NCBI GenBank assembly: GCA_026399375.1
Contig: JAPLRD010000027.1
Coordinates: 1 to 38,764, forward strand
Direction of reading: 5' to 3'
Source of the DNA: Pseudomonadota bacterium
GTDB lineage: Bacteria > Pseudomonadota > Gammaproteobacteria > Burkholderiales > SG8-39
DNA: 38,764 nt
Under the pieces are notes generated by a model. That model was not told where the DNA came from. It searched no databases and saw only the letters and a list, made by a program, of their open reading frames with translations. Below, in pieces: positions 24,331 through 32,930 of this stretch. Every line of letters begins with the position of its first letter. The stretch's first letter is position 1. Both the position numbers and the translations under genes were made by a program.

Positions 24331-25461
24331 ATGATTCTTTCCCAAGAGCACCAGATGCTGCGCGATGCCGTGCGGCAGTATGCGCGCGAACAGCTGACAC
24401 CCAACTCTGCCGCCTGGGACCGAGACCACAGTTTTCCGCACGAAGCCTTGAAAGGATTGGCGGCGATGGGGCTATACGGCATCGCCATCCCCGAAGAGTG
24501 GGGCGGTGCCGGGATGGATTACACGGCGCTTTCGCTTGCCATCGAGGAAATCGCAGTCGGCGACGGCTCGACTTCCACAGTGATTCAGGTGACCAACCTT
24601 GCTGCCGGCGTCATCGCCGGCTACGCCAGTGCGGCGCAGAAGGAGCGCTTCCTGAAACCCCTGGCCAGAGGAGAAATGTTGGGCGCGTTCGCGCTCACCG
24701 AGCCCCACACGGGTTCGGACGCCTCCGCGATCCGCACCCGCGCAGAACGCTCGGGCGATGGCTGGGTGCTGAACGGGGTGAAGCAGTTCATCACCTCGGG
24801 CAAGCACGCCGACGTCGCCGTCGTGTTTGCGGTCACCGACAAGGACGCGGGCAAGAAGGGCATCAGCGCATTCATCGTGCCGACAGCGACGCCCGGCTAC
24901 ATCGTGTCCCACATCGAGGACAAGACCGGCCAGCACGCCTCCGACACGGCGCAGATCACGCTCGAAAACTGCAAGGTCCCGGCGGAGAATCTGCTCGGCG
25001 CCGAGGGTGAGGGTTACCGCATCGCGCTGGCGAACCTGGAGTCGGGCCGCATCAACGTTGCCGCGCAGTCTGTGGGCATGGCGCAATCCGCCCTGGATGC
25101 AGCGCTGGGCTATGCGAGCGAGCGCGTCACCTTCGGCAAACCGCTGACCGGGCACCAGGCCATCAGCTTTCGCCTCGCCGACATGGCGACGGCAATCGAA
25201 GCCGCGCGTCAGCTTTACTTGTACGCGGCGGCGCTGCGCGACTTGGGCCGTCCCTGCCTCAAGGAAGCTTCGATGGCCAAACTCTTCGCCACCGAAGCCG
25301 CGGAAAAGGTGTGCTCGGACGCGATCCAGATCCACGGAGGGTATGGCTATGTGCGCGACTTCCCGGTGGAGCGCATCTGGCGCGACGTGCGCGTCACGCA
25401 GATCTACGAAGGCGCGAGCGACATTCAGCGCATGGTGATAGGGCGGGCACTGACGGGTTGA
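24331..25461 (+). CDS. Acyl-CoA dehydrogenase
   Basis: 376 residues from the ATG at 24331; the frame is open before it. The FAD fold is intact: IPEEWGGAGMDYTALSLA, GAFALTEPHTGSDAS, GVKQFITSGKHADV, and IQIHGGYGYVRDFPVERIWRD. The catalytic base E360 stands in YEGASDIQRMVIGRALTG, the position used by short-chain and medium-chain dehydrogenases. It is distinct from liuA, where the base is elsewhere. The substrate is likely a short branched or straight acyl-CoA, such as butyryl-CoA or 2-methylbutyryl-CoA. Its last 18 codons are repeated at 25526-25579. Confidence 0.9.
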   Translation: MILSQEHQMLRDAVRQYAREQLTPNSAAWDRDHSFPHEALKGLAAMGLYGIAIPEEWGGAGMDYTALSLAIEEIAVGDGSTSTVIQVTNLAAGVIAGYASAAQKERFLKPLARGEMLGAFALTEPHTGSDASAIRTRAERSGDGWVLNGVKQFITSGKHADVAVVFAVTDKDAGKKGISAFIVPTATPGYIVSHIEDKTGQHASDTAQITLENCKVPAENLLGAEGEGYRIALANLESGRINVAAQSVGMAQSALDAALGYASERVTFGKPLTGHQAISFRLADMATAIEAARQLYLYAAALRDLGRPCLKEASMAKLFATEAAEKVCSDAIQIHGGYGYVRDFPVERIWRDVRVTQIYEGASDIQRMVIGRALTG

Positions 25462-25491
25462 GGAAGGAGCGTCGCGCCGATATGGGGGATC

Positions 25492-25515
25492 AACAAGGGG
25501 GCGTGCCCCCTTGTT
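25492..25515 (+). terminator. Hairpin between the two copies of the dehydrogenase tail
   Basis: AACAAGGGGGC, GT, GCCCCCTTGTT: a perfect 11-bp stem with an almost closed loop, 30 bp after the first stop and 10 bp before the second tail copy. Followed by CGTTCAGG. It may be a terminator, or part of what was inserted when the tail was duplicated. Confidence 0.45.
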
Positions 25516-25525
25516 CGTTCAGGTC

Positions 25526-25579
25526 GAAGGCGCGAGCGACATCCAGCGTATGGTGATCGGGCGGGCGCTCACCGGATAA
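25526..25579 (+). pseudogene. Orphan C-terminal tail of an acyl-CoA dehydrogenase
   Basis: These 54 bases encode EGASDIQRMVIGRALTG and a stop, identical in protein to the end of the gene just upstream (25408-25461). The two DNA copies differ at eight bases, all third positions or the stop codon. No start codon or body of a dehydrogenase precedes it; the sequence on its left is the hairpin. It is the leftover 3' end of a second, closely related dehydrogenase gene. Confidence 0.85.
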
Positions 25580-25607
25580 GGATGGCGCGAGGTTTCGCTC
25601 GACGCCG

Positions 25608-26462
25608 TTATTTCGCGTAGTTAAAGAATCCCCGTCCGGTCTTGCGCCCGAGATAGCCCGCTTCGACCATCTCCACCAGCAGCGGCGCCGGCCGGTACTT
25701 CGGGTCCTTGAAGCCTTCGAACAGCACGTTCATCACCGCGAGTTCCACATCGAGGCCGATCAGGTCGCACAGCGCGAGCGGTCCGATCGGCTGGTTGGTA
25801 CCCAGTTTCATGGCGCTGTCGATCTCTTCGGCGCTCGCCAGGCCCTCTCCCAGCACGAACACCGCCTCGTTGATCATGGGGCACAACAGGCGATTGACGA
25901 CAAAGCCCGGGCTGTTGCGCACCTTGACCGGCGTCTTGCCGATCTTTTTCGCCAGTGCCTCCACCGCGGCATAGGTCGCGTCCGAAGTTTGCAGCCCGCG
26001 GATCAGTTCGATCAGCTGCATCACGGTGACCGGGTTGAAAAAGTGCATGCCGATCACCCGGTCGGCGATCCTGGTCGAGGCGGCGAGCCTTGTGATCGAA
26101 ATCGAGGATGTGTTGGTCGCCAGGATCGCAGTTTCCCCTGCGAGCTCCTCCAGCTGCGCGAATATCTTGAGCTTCAGCTCCAGGTTCTCGGTCGCGGCCT
26201 CGATGATGAGATCGCTGCCGCGCACGGCCCCCATGTCGGTCGCCGTCTTGATATGCGTCAGCGTCGCGGCCTTGGCCTCGGCAGTGAGTTTATCCTTCTT
26301 CACCAGGCGTTCCAGACCGCCGTCGATGGTCTTCAGGCCGCGCTGCACGGCTGTGTCGGAAATGTCGGTCATCGTCACGTCGTAACCGCAGACCGCAAAC
26401 GCCTGCGCGATGCCGTTGCCCATGGTGCCTGCGCCTATGATTCCAATTTTCCTGATTTCCAT
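25608..26462 (-). CDS. 3-hydroxybutyryl-CoA dehydrogenase
   Basis: 284 residues from the ATG at 26462, backed by GAGGA eight bases before; the frame is open further up. The NAD fold has IGIIGAGTMGNGIAQAFA (6-23); S119 and H140 (MHFFNPV) with E152 (IELIRG) form the active site; the C-terminal helical domain ends with YLGRKTGRGFFNYAK. It oxidises (S)-3-hydroxybutyryl-CoA to acetoacetyl-CoA. It is the only minus-strand gene in this catabolic block. Confidence 0.93.
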   Translation of the reverse strand: MEIRKIGIIGAGTMGNGIAQAFAVCGYDVTMTDISDTAVQRGLKTIDGGLERLVKKDKLTAEAKAATLTHIKTATDMGAVRGSDLIIEAATENLELKLKIFAQLEELAGETAILATNTSSISITRLAASTRIADRVIGMHFFNPVTVMQLIELIRGLQTSDATYAAVEALAKKIGKTPVKVRNSPGFVVNRLLCPMINEAVFVLGEGLASAEEIDSAMKLGTNQPIGPLALCDLIGLDVELAVMNVLFEGFKDPKYRPAPLLVEMVEAGYLGRKTGRGFFNYAK

Positions 26463-26862
26463 ATGTCCTCGTTCGGGTTGGGGAAGTGCCGCCTGCAGAG
26501 TACAAATTATCCCGATTTGCAAGCGATCGCCTTTGTCTGACATCAAAGAAAGGGGGGAATCCGGTCGGCGATGCCGGGCTGGACGCCGATTAATTTTTCG
26601 CCCGCCACTTCACGCATGCGGCCCTGAAACGCTACACTACGCGCCGTGAGCTCGCAGCGGTCGCTACGGCAGGGATGTCACCGGTAGCAAGAGCTGACTA
26701 AGAGCCCATTACAATACGAGGGGATAAATCCACTCGCGCTCCCCTGAGCCGGGGGCCATTTCGGCAATTTCGAAACGGCCTCTTAGAGAAAGAAGCGCCG
26801 ACCAAACCGGAGCGCAGAATCCGGAAGCGGCACGCTGGAATGAGAGAAACAAAGGAGAGGCC
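26463..26862. other. Intergenic stretch with an inverted-repeat element
   Basis: Apart from the element at 26698-26786, no gene is seen. It must hold the divergent promoters for the minus-strand dehydrogenase and the plus-strand isomerase-liv genes, but no clear -35/-10 pair was found. Confidence 0.5.
26698..26786. mobile_element. Putative MITE-like element, 89 bp
   Basis: The ends CTAAGAGCCCATT and AACGGCCTCTTAG are inverted repeats matching at 11 of 13 positions. Near the right end GGCCATTTCG and CGAAACGGCC can pair with one mismatch. There is no coding sequence inside. The outermost four bases (CTAA and TTAG) fit the YTAR target of IS5-type elements, but a clean target duplication is not seen. 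It shares TACGAGGGGATA with the repeat cluster at 21013. Confidence 0.45.
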
Positions 26863-27471
26863 ATGGCCGCACCGATCGATTTCTATTTCGACTTTTCCTC
26901 GCCCTACGCCTATTTCGCCAGCACCATGATAGACGCGCTGGGGGCGAAGTACGGGCGGGAGGTCGTCTGGCGCCCGTTCCTGCTCGGCGCGGCGATGAAG
27001 ATTACCGGCGGCGCACCGCTTCCGAGCGTGCCGATGAAAGGCGATTACGCCAGGCAGGATTTCGCCCGCAGCGCCAAGTTCTACGGCGTGGAGTACAAGC
27101 TGCCCTCCGCCTTCCCGATCTCGTCGCAAGCGCCGGCGCGCGCCTTCTACTGGCTGAATCGCACCGACCCGAAACAGGCGAAGGCGCTGGTCTCCGCGCT
27201 CTATCGCGCCTATTTCGTCGACGGCACCAACATCTCCAATCCGGAGGATACTGTCGCCGTGTGCGCCAAATTAGGGCTCAAGGCGGAGGATGTGCGCGCG
27301 GCCCTCAACGACCCGGCGGTCAAGGACCTGTTGAAAACCGAGGTGGAAAAGGCCATCGCCCGCGGCGCCTTCGGTTCGCCCTATATTTTCGTCGACGACC
27401 AGGCCTTCTGGGGCGTCGACCGCCTGCCGCAGATCGAAAAGTGGCTGGCCACCGCCGGCTGGAAGTACTGA
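26863..27471 (+). CDS. 2-hydroxychromene-2-carboxylate isomerase family protein (DsbA-like)
   Basis: 202 residues of a thioredoxin-fold kappa-GST-like protein: IDFYFDFSSPYAYFAS with the glutathione-binding Ser (S12/S13), VVWRPFLLGAAMK, a helical insert, and FGSPYIFVDDQAFWGVDRLPQIEKWL. There is no CxxC. AAAGGAG before the ATG is a good ribosome site. Named after the naphthalene-pathway isomerase, but many homologues lie in other acyl-CoA or aromatic pathways; its partner here is probably the liv / acyl-CoA synthetase operon 65 bp downstream. Confidence 0.85.
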   Translation: MAAPIDFYFDFSSPYAYFASTMIDALGAKYGREVVWRPFLLGAAMKITGGAPLPSVPMKGDYARQDFARSAKFYGVEYKLPSAFPISSQAPARAFYWLNRTDPKQAKALVSALYRAYFVDGTNISNPEDTVAVCAKLGLKAEDVRAALNDPAVKDLLKTEVEKAIARGAFGSPYIFVDDQAFWGVDRLPQIEKWLATAGWKY

Positions 27472-27536
27472 GCCCCGTACGGTTTTGACGTCAGGCCACA
27501 ACGGCAACACCTCATAGAGCGGGGAGGCAGGCTCAG

Positions 27537-28424
27537 GTGCAGTTTCTGCAGCTCGTGATCAGCGGCGTCGCGCAAGGCTGCATTTACGGCCTGATCGCGC
27601 TCGGTTTCGTGCTCATCTACAAGGCCACGGAAACCGTCAATTTCGCCCAGGGCGACCTGATGATGCTGGGCGGCTTTCTCGGCCTGTCCTGCATGGTGGT
27701 GCTGGGAATGCCGTTCTGGGTGGCCTTTCTCGCCACCCTGGCTGTTGCCATGCTGTTCGGCATGCTGATGGAGCGCGCCCTGCTGCGGCCGCTTCTGGGC
27801 CAGCCGGCGTTCACCGTCGTGATGCTGACCATCGGCATCGGCTACCTCGCGCGCGGATTGGTGACCATGATTCCGGGGTGGGGCACAGAAACGCATACGC
27901 TGCCGGTGCCCTACAAGGACGAGGTGCTGCGTCTGGGCAGCGGCGGCGACGCGCTGGTACTGTCGATGGAACACATGGTCGTCATCGTGGTCACCGCCCT
28001 GTTGATCGCCATCCTGTTCCTGTTCTTCCGTTACACCAAGCTCGGCGTCGCCATGCAGGCAACCTCGCAGAACCAGCTCGCTGCGTTTTACATGGGCATA
28101 CCGGTGCGCCGCATCAACATGCTGGTGTGGGGCATCTCGGCGGCGGTTTCCGCCTGCGCCGGGCTGCTGCTTGCGCCCATCACCTTCGTACACGTCAACA
28201 TGGGCTTCATCGGGCTGAAGGCGTTCCCGGCCGCCGTTGTCGGCGGTTTCGGCAGCATTCCCGGCGCCCTGGTCGGCGGCCTCATCATCGGCATCGCCGA
28301 ATCGCTGGCCGGCTTCTACCTGCCCGAAGGCTTCAAGGATATCGCCGCCTATGTTCTGGTGCTGGTGATGCTGGTGGTGCTTCCGAACGGGCTGTTCGGC
28401 GACAAGATGCGAAAGAAAGTCTGA
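27537..28424 (+). CDS. livH: Branched-chain-type ABC transporter permease LivH
   Basis: 295 residues starting at GTG (27537) with GGGGAGG nine bases upstream. The start is QFLQLVISGVAQGCIYGLIALG, and about eight membrane helices follow. The motifs NFAQGDLMMLGGF and ALVGGLIIGIAESL are those of LivH. It is one of the two permeases of a Liv/HAAT system. The stop overlaps the livM start (TGATG). Given the acyl-CoA synthetase in the same operon, the substrate is probably an aromatic or fatty carboxylate rather than an amino acid; this is inference. Confidence 0.9.
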   Translation: MQFLQLVISGVAQGCIYGLIALGFVLIYKATETVNFAQGDLMMLGGFLGLSCMVVLGMPFWVAFLATLAVAMLFGMLMERALLRPLLGQPAFTVVMLTIGIGYLARGLVTMIPGWGTETHTLPVPYKDEVLRLGSGGDALVLSMEHMVVIVVTALLIAILFLFFRYTKLGVAMQATSQNQLAAFYMGIPVRRINMLVWGISAAVSACAGLLLAPITFVHVNMGFIGLKAFPAAVVGGFGSIPGALVGGLIIGIAESLAGFYLPEGFKDIAAYVLVLVMLVVLPNGLFGDKMRKKV

Positions 28425-29444
28425 TGCGCTTCCTGTTCAAGACCCACTACGAACAGGATCTCGCGCTGTTCAAGCACGGCGGCCAGAAATTCTGGTACGG
28501 CTTGCTGCTGCTCGCGCTCGCCGCCGCACCCATGGTGTTCCCCGAGTATTTCATTTCGCAATTGGTGTTCGTCTGGATCTATTCGGTGGTCGGTCTGGGC
28601 TTGATGCTGCTGGTCGGGTTTACCGGGCAGGTTTCCCTGGGCCACGCCGCCTTTCTCGCCATGGGTGCCTACACCGAAGCCTATCTGCAGCAGCGCGGCT
28701 GGCCGTTCCTGTTTTCGCTGGCGAGTGCGGCCGTGGTGGCGGGCTTGACCGGCATCGTCGTCGGCCTGCCGGCCTTGCGCGTCAAGGGCATCTATCTTTC
28801 GATCGCGACGCTGGCCTTCGGCTTCATCGTGGAGGAAGCGGTGACCCGCGCCGACGGCATCACCGGTGGCAACAGCGGCATCACCCTGGGCAGCCTGGAA
28901 ATTTTCGGCCTGACGATAAACAGCGAGACGCGCTTCTATTATGTCTCCCTGTTCATCCTGATTCTGTGCGTCCTCGGCGTCATGAATCTGATGCGCAGTC
29001 CCACCGGTCGCGCCTTCGTCGCCATCCGCGATTCCGAAATATCGGCGCAGAGCATGGGCATCCACCTCGCGCGCTACAAGACCATCGCCTTCGCGCTGTC
29101 GGCCGCGCTCACCGGCATCGCCGGCGCGCTCTACGCGCACAAGCTGCGCTTTATTTCTCCCGAGCAGTTCACCATCCTGCAGTCGATCGAACTCCTGATC
29201 ATGATCGTGATCGGCGGGCTCGGGTCGATCTACGGCGCCATCTTCGGTGCCGCGTTCTGGATCCTGGCGCAGCAGTTGATCGTCACCGCGAAAGATTTTC
29301 CTGGTGGCCGTCGTGCTGTTCGAGCCGCTGGGCATCTACGGAATGTGGCTGAAGATGCGCACCTTCCTCGAGATCTTCCCGTTCTACCGCAAGGGAATGT
29401 TCCGACGGCAGAAGAGCTACATGAAATCGGAACGCCTGAAATGA
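28424..29444 (+). CDS. livM: Branched-chain-type ABC transporter permease LivM, frameshifted near the C-terminus
   Basis: The first 292 codons are an intact LivM permease: HYEQDLALFKHGGQKFWYG, LMLLVGFTGQVSLGHAAFLAMG, GLPALRVKGIYLSIATLAF, and RDSEISAQSMGIHLARYK, up to IVTAKDF (29299). From 29301 the homologous sequence continues in the next frame (LVAVVLFEPLGIYGMWLKMR, FRRQKSYMKSERLK) to TGA at 29442-29444. Homologues have about 17 residues between KDF and LVAVVLFEP, so some 50 bp have been lost with a change of frame. Read through unshifted, the frame would run to 29470 and end in an unrelated tail. The other liv genes are intact. Confidence 0.83.
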
Positions 29445-29466
29445 TTGCGTCAATGGGATTGCCCGC

Positions 29467-30240
29467 ATGACCGCCCCGCTGCTGCAGGCGCAGAACGTGT
29501 CGATCCAGTTCGGCGGCGTCAAAGCCGTCAACGGCGTTTCGTTCGAGGTCTGGCCGCACGAAGTGTTTTCGATGATAGGGCCGAACGGAGCGGGCAAGAC
29601 CACCATCTTCAACATCATCAGCAGCCTGTACAAGCCGAGCGCAGGGCGGGTGATTTTCGAAGGCGAGGCGATTTCCCATCTGGGCGCCTATGAAATCGCC
29701 CGGCTCGGCATCGCCCGCACCTTCCAGAACATCGAGCTGTTCGAGCATGCCACGGTGCTGCAGAACCTGCTGGTCGGGCGGCACTGCCAGCGCCATTCCT
29801 CCTGGTGGCAGGATCTCCTGTTCACCCCGCGCGTGCGCCGCACCGAACTGCAATTCCGCCGCCACGCCGAGGAGGTGATCGAGTTCCTCGACCTGCAGCA
29901 CTATCGCGACAGCATGGTGATCAATCTGCCCTACGGCGTGCGCAAGGTGGTCGAGTTGGGGCGCGCGCTGGCGATGCGGCCGAAACTGCTGCTTCTGGAC
30001 GAGCCTTCTTCCGGCCTGAATGTCGAGGAGACCGAGGAAATGGGTTTCTGGATCGACGACATCAAGAACGATCTGGGCATCACCGTGATCATGGTCGAGC
30101 ACGACATGGGGCTGGTTTCGCGCGTCTCCGACCGGGTGCTGGCCCTGAACCAGGGCGAGGTGCTGACCCTGGGCACGGCGGCCGAGGTCCAGGCGCACCC
30201 CGGCGTGATCGAAGCCTATCTCGGGGGCGCCGATGACTGA
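29467..30240 (+). CDS. livG: Branched-chain-type ABC transporter ATP-binding protein LivG
   Basis: 257 residues. Walker A is GPNGAGKTT, the Q-loop region is RTFQNIELFEHATVLQNLL, the signature region is NLPYGVRKVVELGRAL, Walker B is LLLLDEPSSGLN, and the switch His is in MVEHDMGL. The PYG signature in place of LSGGQ is normal for LivG. Its last eight bases overlap the livF start. It powers transport together with LivF on the cytoplasmic face. Confidence 0.93.
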   Translation: MTAPLLQAQNVSIQFGGVKAVNGVSFEVWPHEVFSMIGPNGAGKTTIFNIISSLYKPSAGRVIFEGEAISHLGAYEIARLGIARTFQNIELFEHATVLQNLLVGRHCQRHSSWWQDLLFTPRVRRTELQFRRHAEEVIEFLDLQHYRDSMVINLPYGVRKVVELGRALAMRPKLLLLDEPSSGLNVEETEEMGFWIDDIKNDLGITVIMVEHDMGLVSRVSDRVLALNQGEVLTLGTAAEVQAHPGVIEAYLGGADD

Positions 30241-31045
30241 GGCTGGCAACAATCTGAACGAGAACGCCGGGCTCCCCATCCTGCAGCTCAACAACGTCGA
30301 ATCGTCCTACGGACCGGTCAAGGCGATCCGCGGCGTATCGCTCGCCGTCAAGGAGGGCAGCATCGTCACCGTGCTCGGCGGGAACGGCGCGGGCAAGTCG
30401 ACCATCCTTAAGACCATCTCCGGCATCATCGACCCGCAGAAGGGATCGGTGCTGTTCCGCGGACAGCCGATCCAGAAGCTGGACCCGGCCCGCATCGTGC
30501 GCCTGGGACTGGTGCAGGTGCCAGAAGGGCGGGAGATTTTTCCGTTTCTGACGGTGAGGGAAAACCTGCTGATGGGCGCCTACGTCCGTCCGGCTTCCGA
30601 CAAGGCGGAAGTGGGCAAGGACATGGAAACGGTATTCGGCTACTTTCCCATCCTGCGCGAGCGCGCCGGGCAGCCCGCCGGCCAGCTCTCCGGCGGCCAG
30701 CAGCAGATGCTGGCGATCAGCCGCGCCCTGCTGGCCCGGCCTAGCATCATCCTGCTCGACGAGCCGAGCCTGGGGCTCTCGCCCAAGCTGACCAAGGAGA
30801 TCTTCGAGATCATCGTGCGCATCAACCGTGAACACGGCGTCACCCTGCTCGTGGTCGAACAGAACGCGATGGTTGCGCTCAAGTATTCCGACTACGGCTA
30901 CGTGCTCGAGGTCGGCCGCATCGTCATGGAGGACAGCTGCAAAGCCCTGCTGGAAAAGGAGGACATCAAGGAGTTTTACCTCGGCATGAAGGACAGCGGC
31001 GTGCGCGGCACGCGGCGCTGGAAAAAGAAAAAAAACTGGCGCTGA
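30233..31045 (+). CDS. livF: Branched-chain-type ABC transporter ATP-binding protein LivF
   Basis: 270 residues. Walker A is GGNGAGKST, the signature is LSGGQQQMLAISRAL, Walker B is IILLDEPSLGLS, and the switch region is LLVVEQNAMVAL. The N-terminus has about 15 extra residues before LQLNNVESSYG, and the C-terminus ends in a Lys/Arg/Trp-rich tail (RRWKKKKNWR), longer than the usual LivF. The ATG overlaps the end of livG. Confidence 0.93.
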   Translation: MTEAGNNLNENAGLPILQLNNVESSYGPVKAIRGVSLAVKEGSIVTVLGGNGAGKSTILKTISGIIDPQKGSVLFRGQPIQKLDPARIVRLGLVQVPEGREIFPFLTVRENLLMGAYVRPASDKAEVGKDMETVFGYFPILRERAGQPAGQLSGGQQQMLAISRALLARPSIILLDEPSLGLSPKLTKEIFEIIVRINREHGVTLLVVEQNAMVALKYSDYGYVLEVGRIVMEDSCKALLEKEDIKEFYLGMKDSGVRGTRRWKKKKNWR

Positions 31046-31050
31046 TCGAC

Positions 31051-32907
31051 ATGGACAGGAAAGCGAGCGAAACGCGCCAGCCAGTCGTCCTTGGCGAAAC
31101 CATCGCGCAGATGTTCTGGAACGCGGTGCAACTGCGCGGCGACGCCGTGATCTTCCGGCAAAAATCCTTCGGCCTGTGGCAGAGCGTCAATTGGCGCGAG
31201 CTGGCCGGAATCGTGCAGGAAGTCGGCGCGGGCCTGATCGAGCTCGGTTTCGCGCCGGGCGAACGAGCCTCCATTCTGGGCAACACCGAACAGGAGTGGC
31301 TCATTTCGGACCTCGGGGTGCTTTGCTCGGGCGGCGTCAGTTCGGGCATTTATCCGACCGATGCGGTGGCCCAAGTCGAATACCTGATGCAGGATTCGGA
31401 ATCGGTGTATTTATTTGTCGAGGACGAGGAACAACTCGACAAGGCGCTCGAATGCCGTGAGCGCTTGCCGCTCTTGCGCAAGATCATCGTCTGGGACATG
31501 GAAGGGCTGCGCGATCTCGACGACGCGCAGGTGCTGAGCCTCGCCAAGCTGCGCGGGCTCGGCCGCGAACGGCGGGAGCGCCTGGGCACGGCTGCGGCCG
31601 ACGCCGAATGGGGCGAGCGCCTCGCCTCGCGCAGCGCCGGGGACCTGGCCATTCTCATCTACACCTCGGGCACCACCGGCCGGCCCAAGGGCGCGATGAT
31701 CTCCAATCACAACGTGGTGTTCACCGTTCGTGGACTGAACGAGATTTTCGCCCAGGACGAAACCGACGAGCGCATGTGCTTCCTGCCTCTGTGCCATGTC
31801 GCCGAGCGCCTGCTCGGCGCCTACCTGAGTCTTTACACCGGCACCCGGCTCAACTTCGTCGAGAATCCGGAAACCATACCGGAGAACGTGCGCGAAATCG
31901 CGCCGACGGTGTTCGGCGCCGTCCCGCGCATCTGGGAGAAATTCTATTCGGCCGTCACCATTGGCCTGTCCGAGGGCACCGCCTTCGAGAAATGGGCGTA
32001 CCGGCTCGCGATCGGGATCGGCATGAAAGTGGTGGCGCGCCTTGAAGCGGGAGTGGCGGTCGGCCGCGGCCTGCGCTTCCTGCACTGGCTGGCGCGGGCG
32101 CTGGTGCTCGACAACGTGCGCAAGCTGATCGGCATTCACCGCAGCCGGCGCCTCTTTACCGGTGCGGCGCCGATCTCGCCGGATCTGGTGCGCTGGTACA
32201 TGGCGCTGGGCGTGCCCATGCTCGAAGTCTGGGGGCAGACCGAATGCTGCGGTGTCGCCACCGCCACGCCGATAGCACGGATCAAGCCGGGAATGATAGG
32301 CACGGCGGCGTATTTCAACGAGGTCGCGGTGTCGGCCGAGGGCGAACTGTTGATCCGCGGCGAGAACGTATTCATGGGCTATCTCAACCAGCCTGAAAAG
32401 ACCGCCGAAACCGTCGACGCCGAAGGCTGGCTGCACACGGGCGACGTCGGCCATGTCGACGCCGACGGTTTTTTCAAGATCTTGGACCGCCTCAAGGACA
32501 TCATCATCACCGCCGGCGGGAAGAACATCACGCCCTCCGAGATCGAGAACCAGCTGAAGTTCTCGCCCTACATCACCGACGCGGTGGTGATCGGCGACAA
32601 GCGGCCCTTCCTGGTCTGTCTGATCATGATCGATCAGGACAACGTCGAGAAATTCGCGCAGGACCACGACATCCCGTTCTCGAATTACGCGAGCCTGTGC
32701 CGCGCAGCCGAGGTGCAGAAACTGATAGAGTCGGAGGTGGAACGGGTGAACCGGCAGTTCGCCCGCGTCGAGCAGGTCAAGAAATTCCGCCTGATCGATA
32801 GGAAGCTCGGCGCCGAAGACGAGGAGCTGACCCCGACGATGAAGCTCAAGCGCAAGTTCGTCAGCCAGAAGTACGCAGACCTTATAGAATCGATGTACCG
32901 CAACTGA
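31051..32907 (+). CDS. AMP-dependent acyl-CoA synthetase (long-chain/aromatic acid type)
   Basis: 618 residues, five bases after livF. The adenylate-forming motifs are in order: IYTSGTTGRPKGAM (203-216), the GAAPISPDLVRWYMALG and WGQTECCG motif, GWLHTGDVGHVDADGFFKILDRLKDII, and the final KLKRKFV with the catalytic Lys. The length and the EEWLxSDL-like N-terminus place it with FadD15-type synthetases. Its position within the liv operon suggests it activates what the transporter brings in. Confidence 0.92.
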   Translation: MDRKASETRQPVVLGETIAQMFWNAVQLRGDAVIFRQKSFGLWQSVNWRELAGIVQEVGAGLIELGFAPGERASILGNTEQEWLISDLGVLCSGGVSSGIYPTDAVAQVEYLMQDSESVYLFVEDEEQLDKALECRERLPLLRKIIVWDMEGLRDLDDAQVLSLAKLRGLGRERRERLGTAAADAEWGERLASRSAGDLAILIYTSGTTGRPKGAMISNHNVVFTVRGLNEIFAQDETDERMCFLPLCHVAERLLGAYLSLYTGTRLNFVENPETIPENVREIAPTVFGAVPRIWEKFYSAVTIGLSEGTAFEKWAYRLAIGIGMKVVARLEAGVAVGRGLRFLHWLARALVLDNVRKLIGIHRSRRLFTGAAPISPDLVRWYMALGVPMLEVWGQTECCGVATATPIARIKPGMIGTAAYFNEVAVSAEGELLIRGENVFMGYLNQPEKTAETVDAEGWLHTGDVGHVDADGFFKILDRLKDIIITAGGKNITPSEIENQLKFSPYITDAVVIGDKRPFLVCLIMIDQDNVEKFAQDHDIPFSNYASLCRAAEVQKLIESEVERVNRQFARVEQVKKFRLIDRKLGAEDEELTPTMKLKRKFVSQKYADLIESMYRN

Positions 32908-32930
32908 ACATCTATCCTGAGGAGGAGACA

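Noticed and set aside
25492-25515. Considered as an insertion-sequence end because of its perfect palindrome between two repeated tails
   Set aside because: No transposase, target duplication or second copy is visible in the window; a hairpin or terminator is the simpler reading.
27878-28423. Upstream extension of the livM frame
   Set aside because: It is an out-of-frame shadow of livH; the livM start overlaps the livH stop as TGATG.
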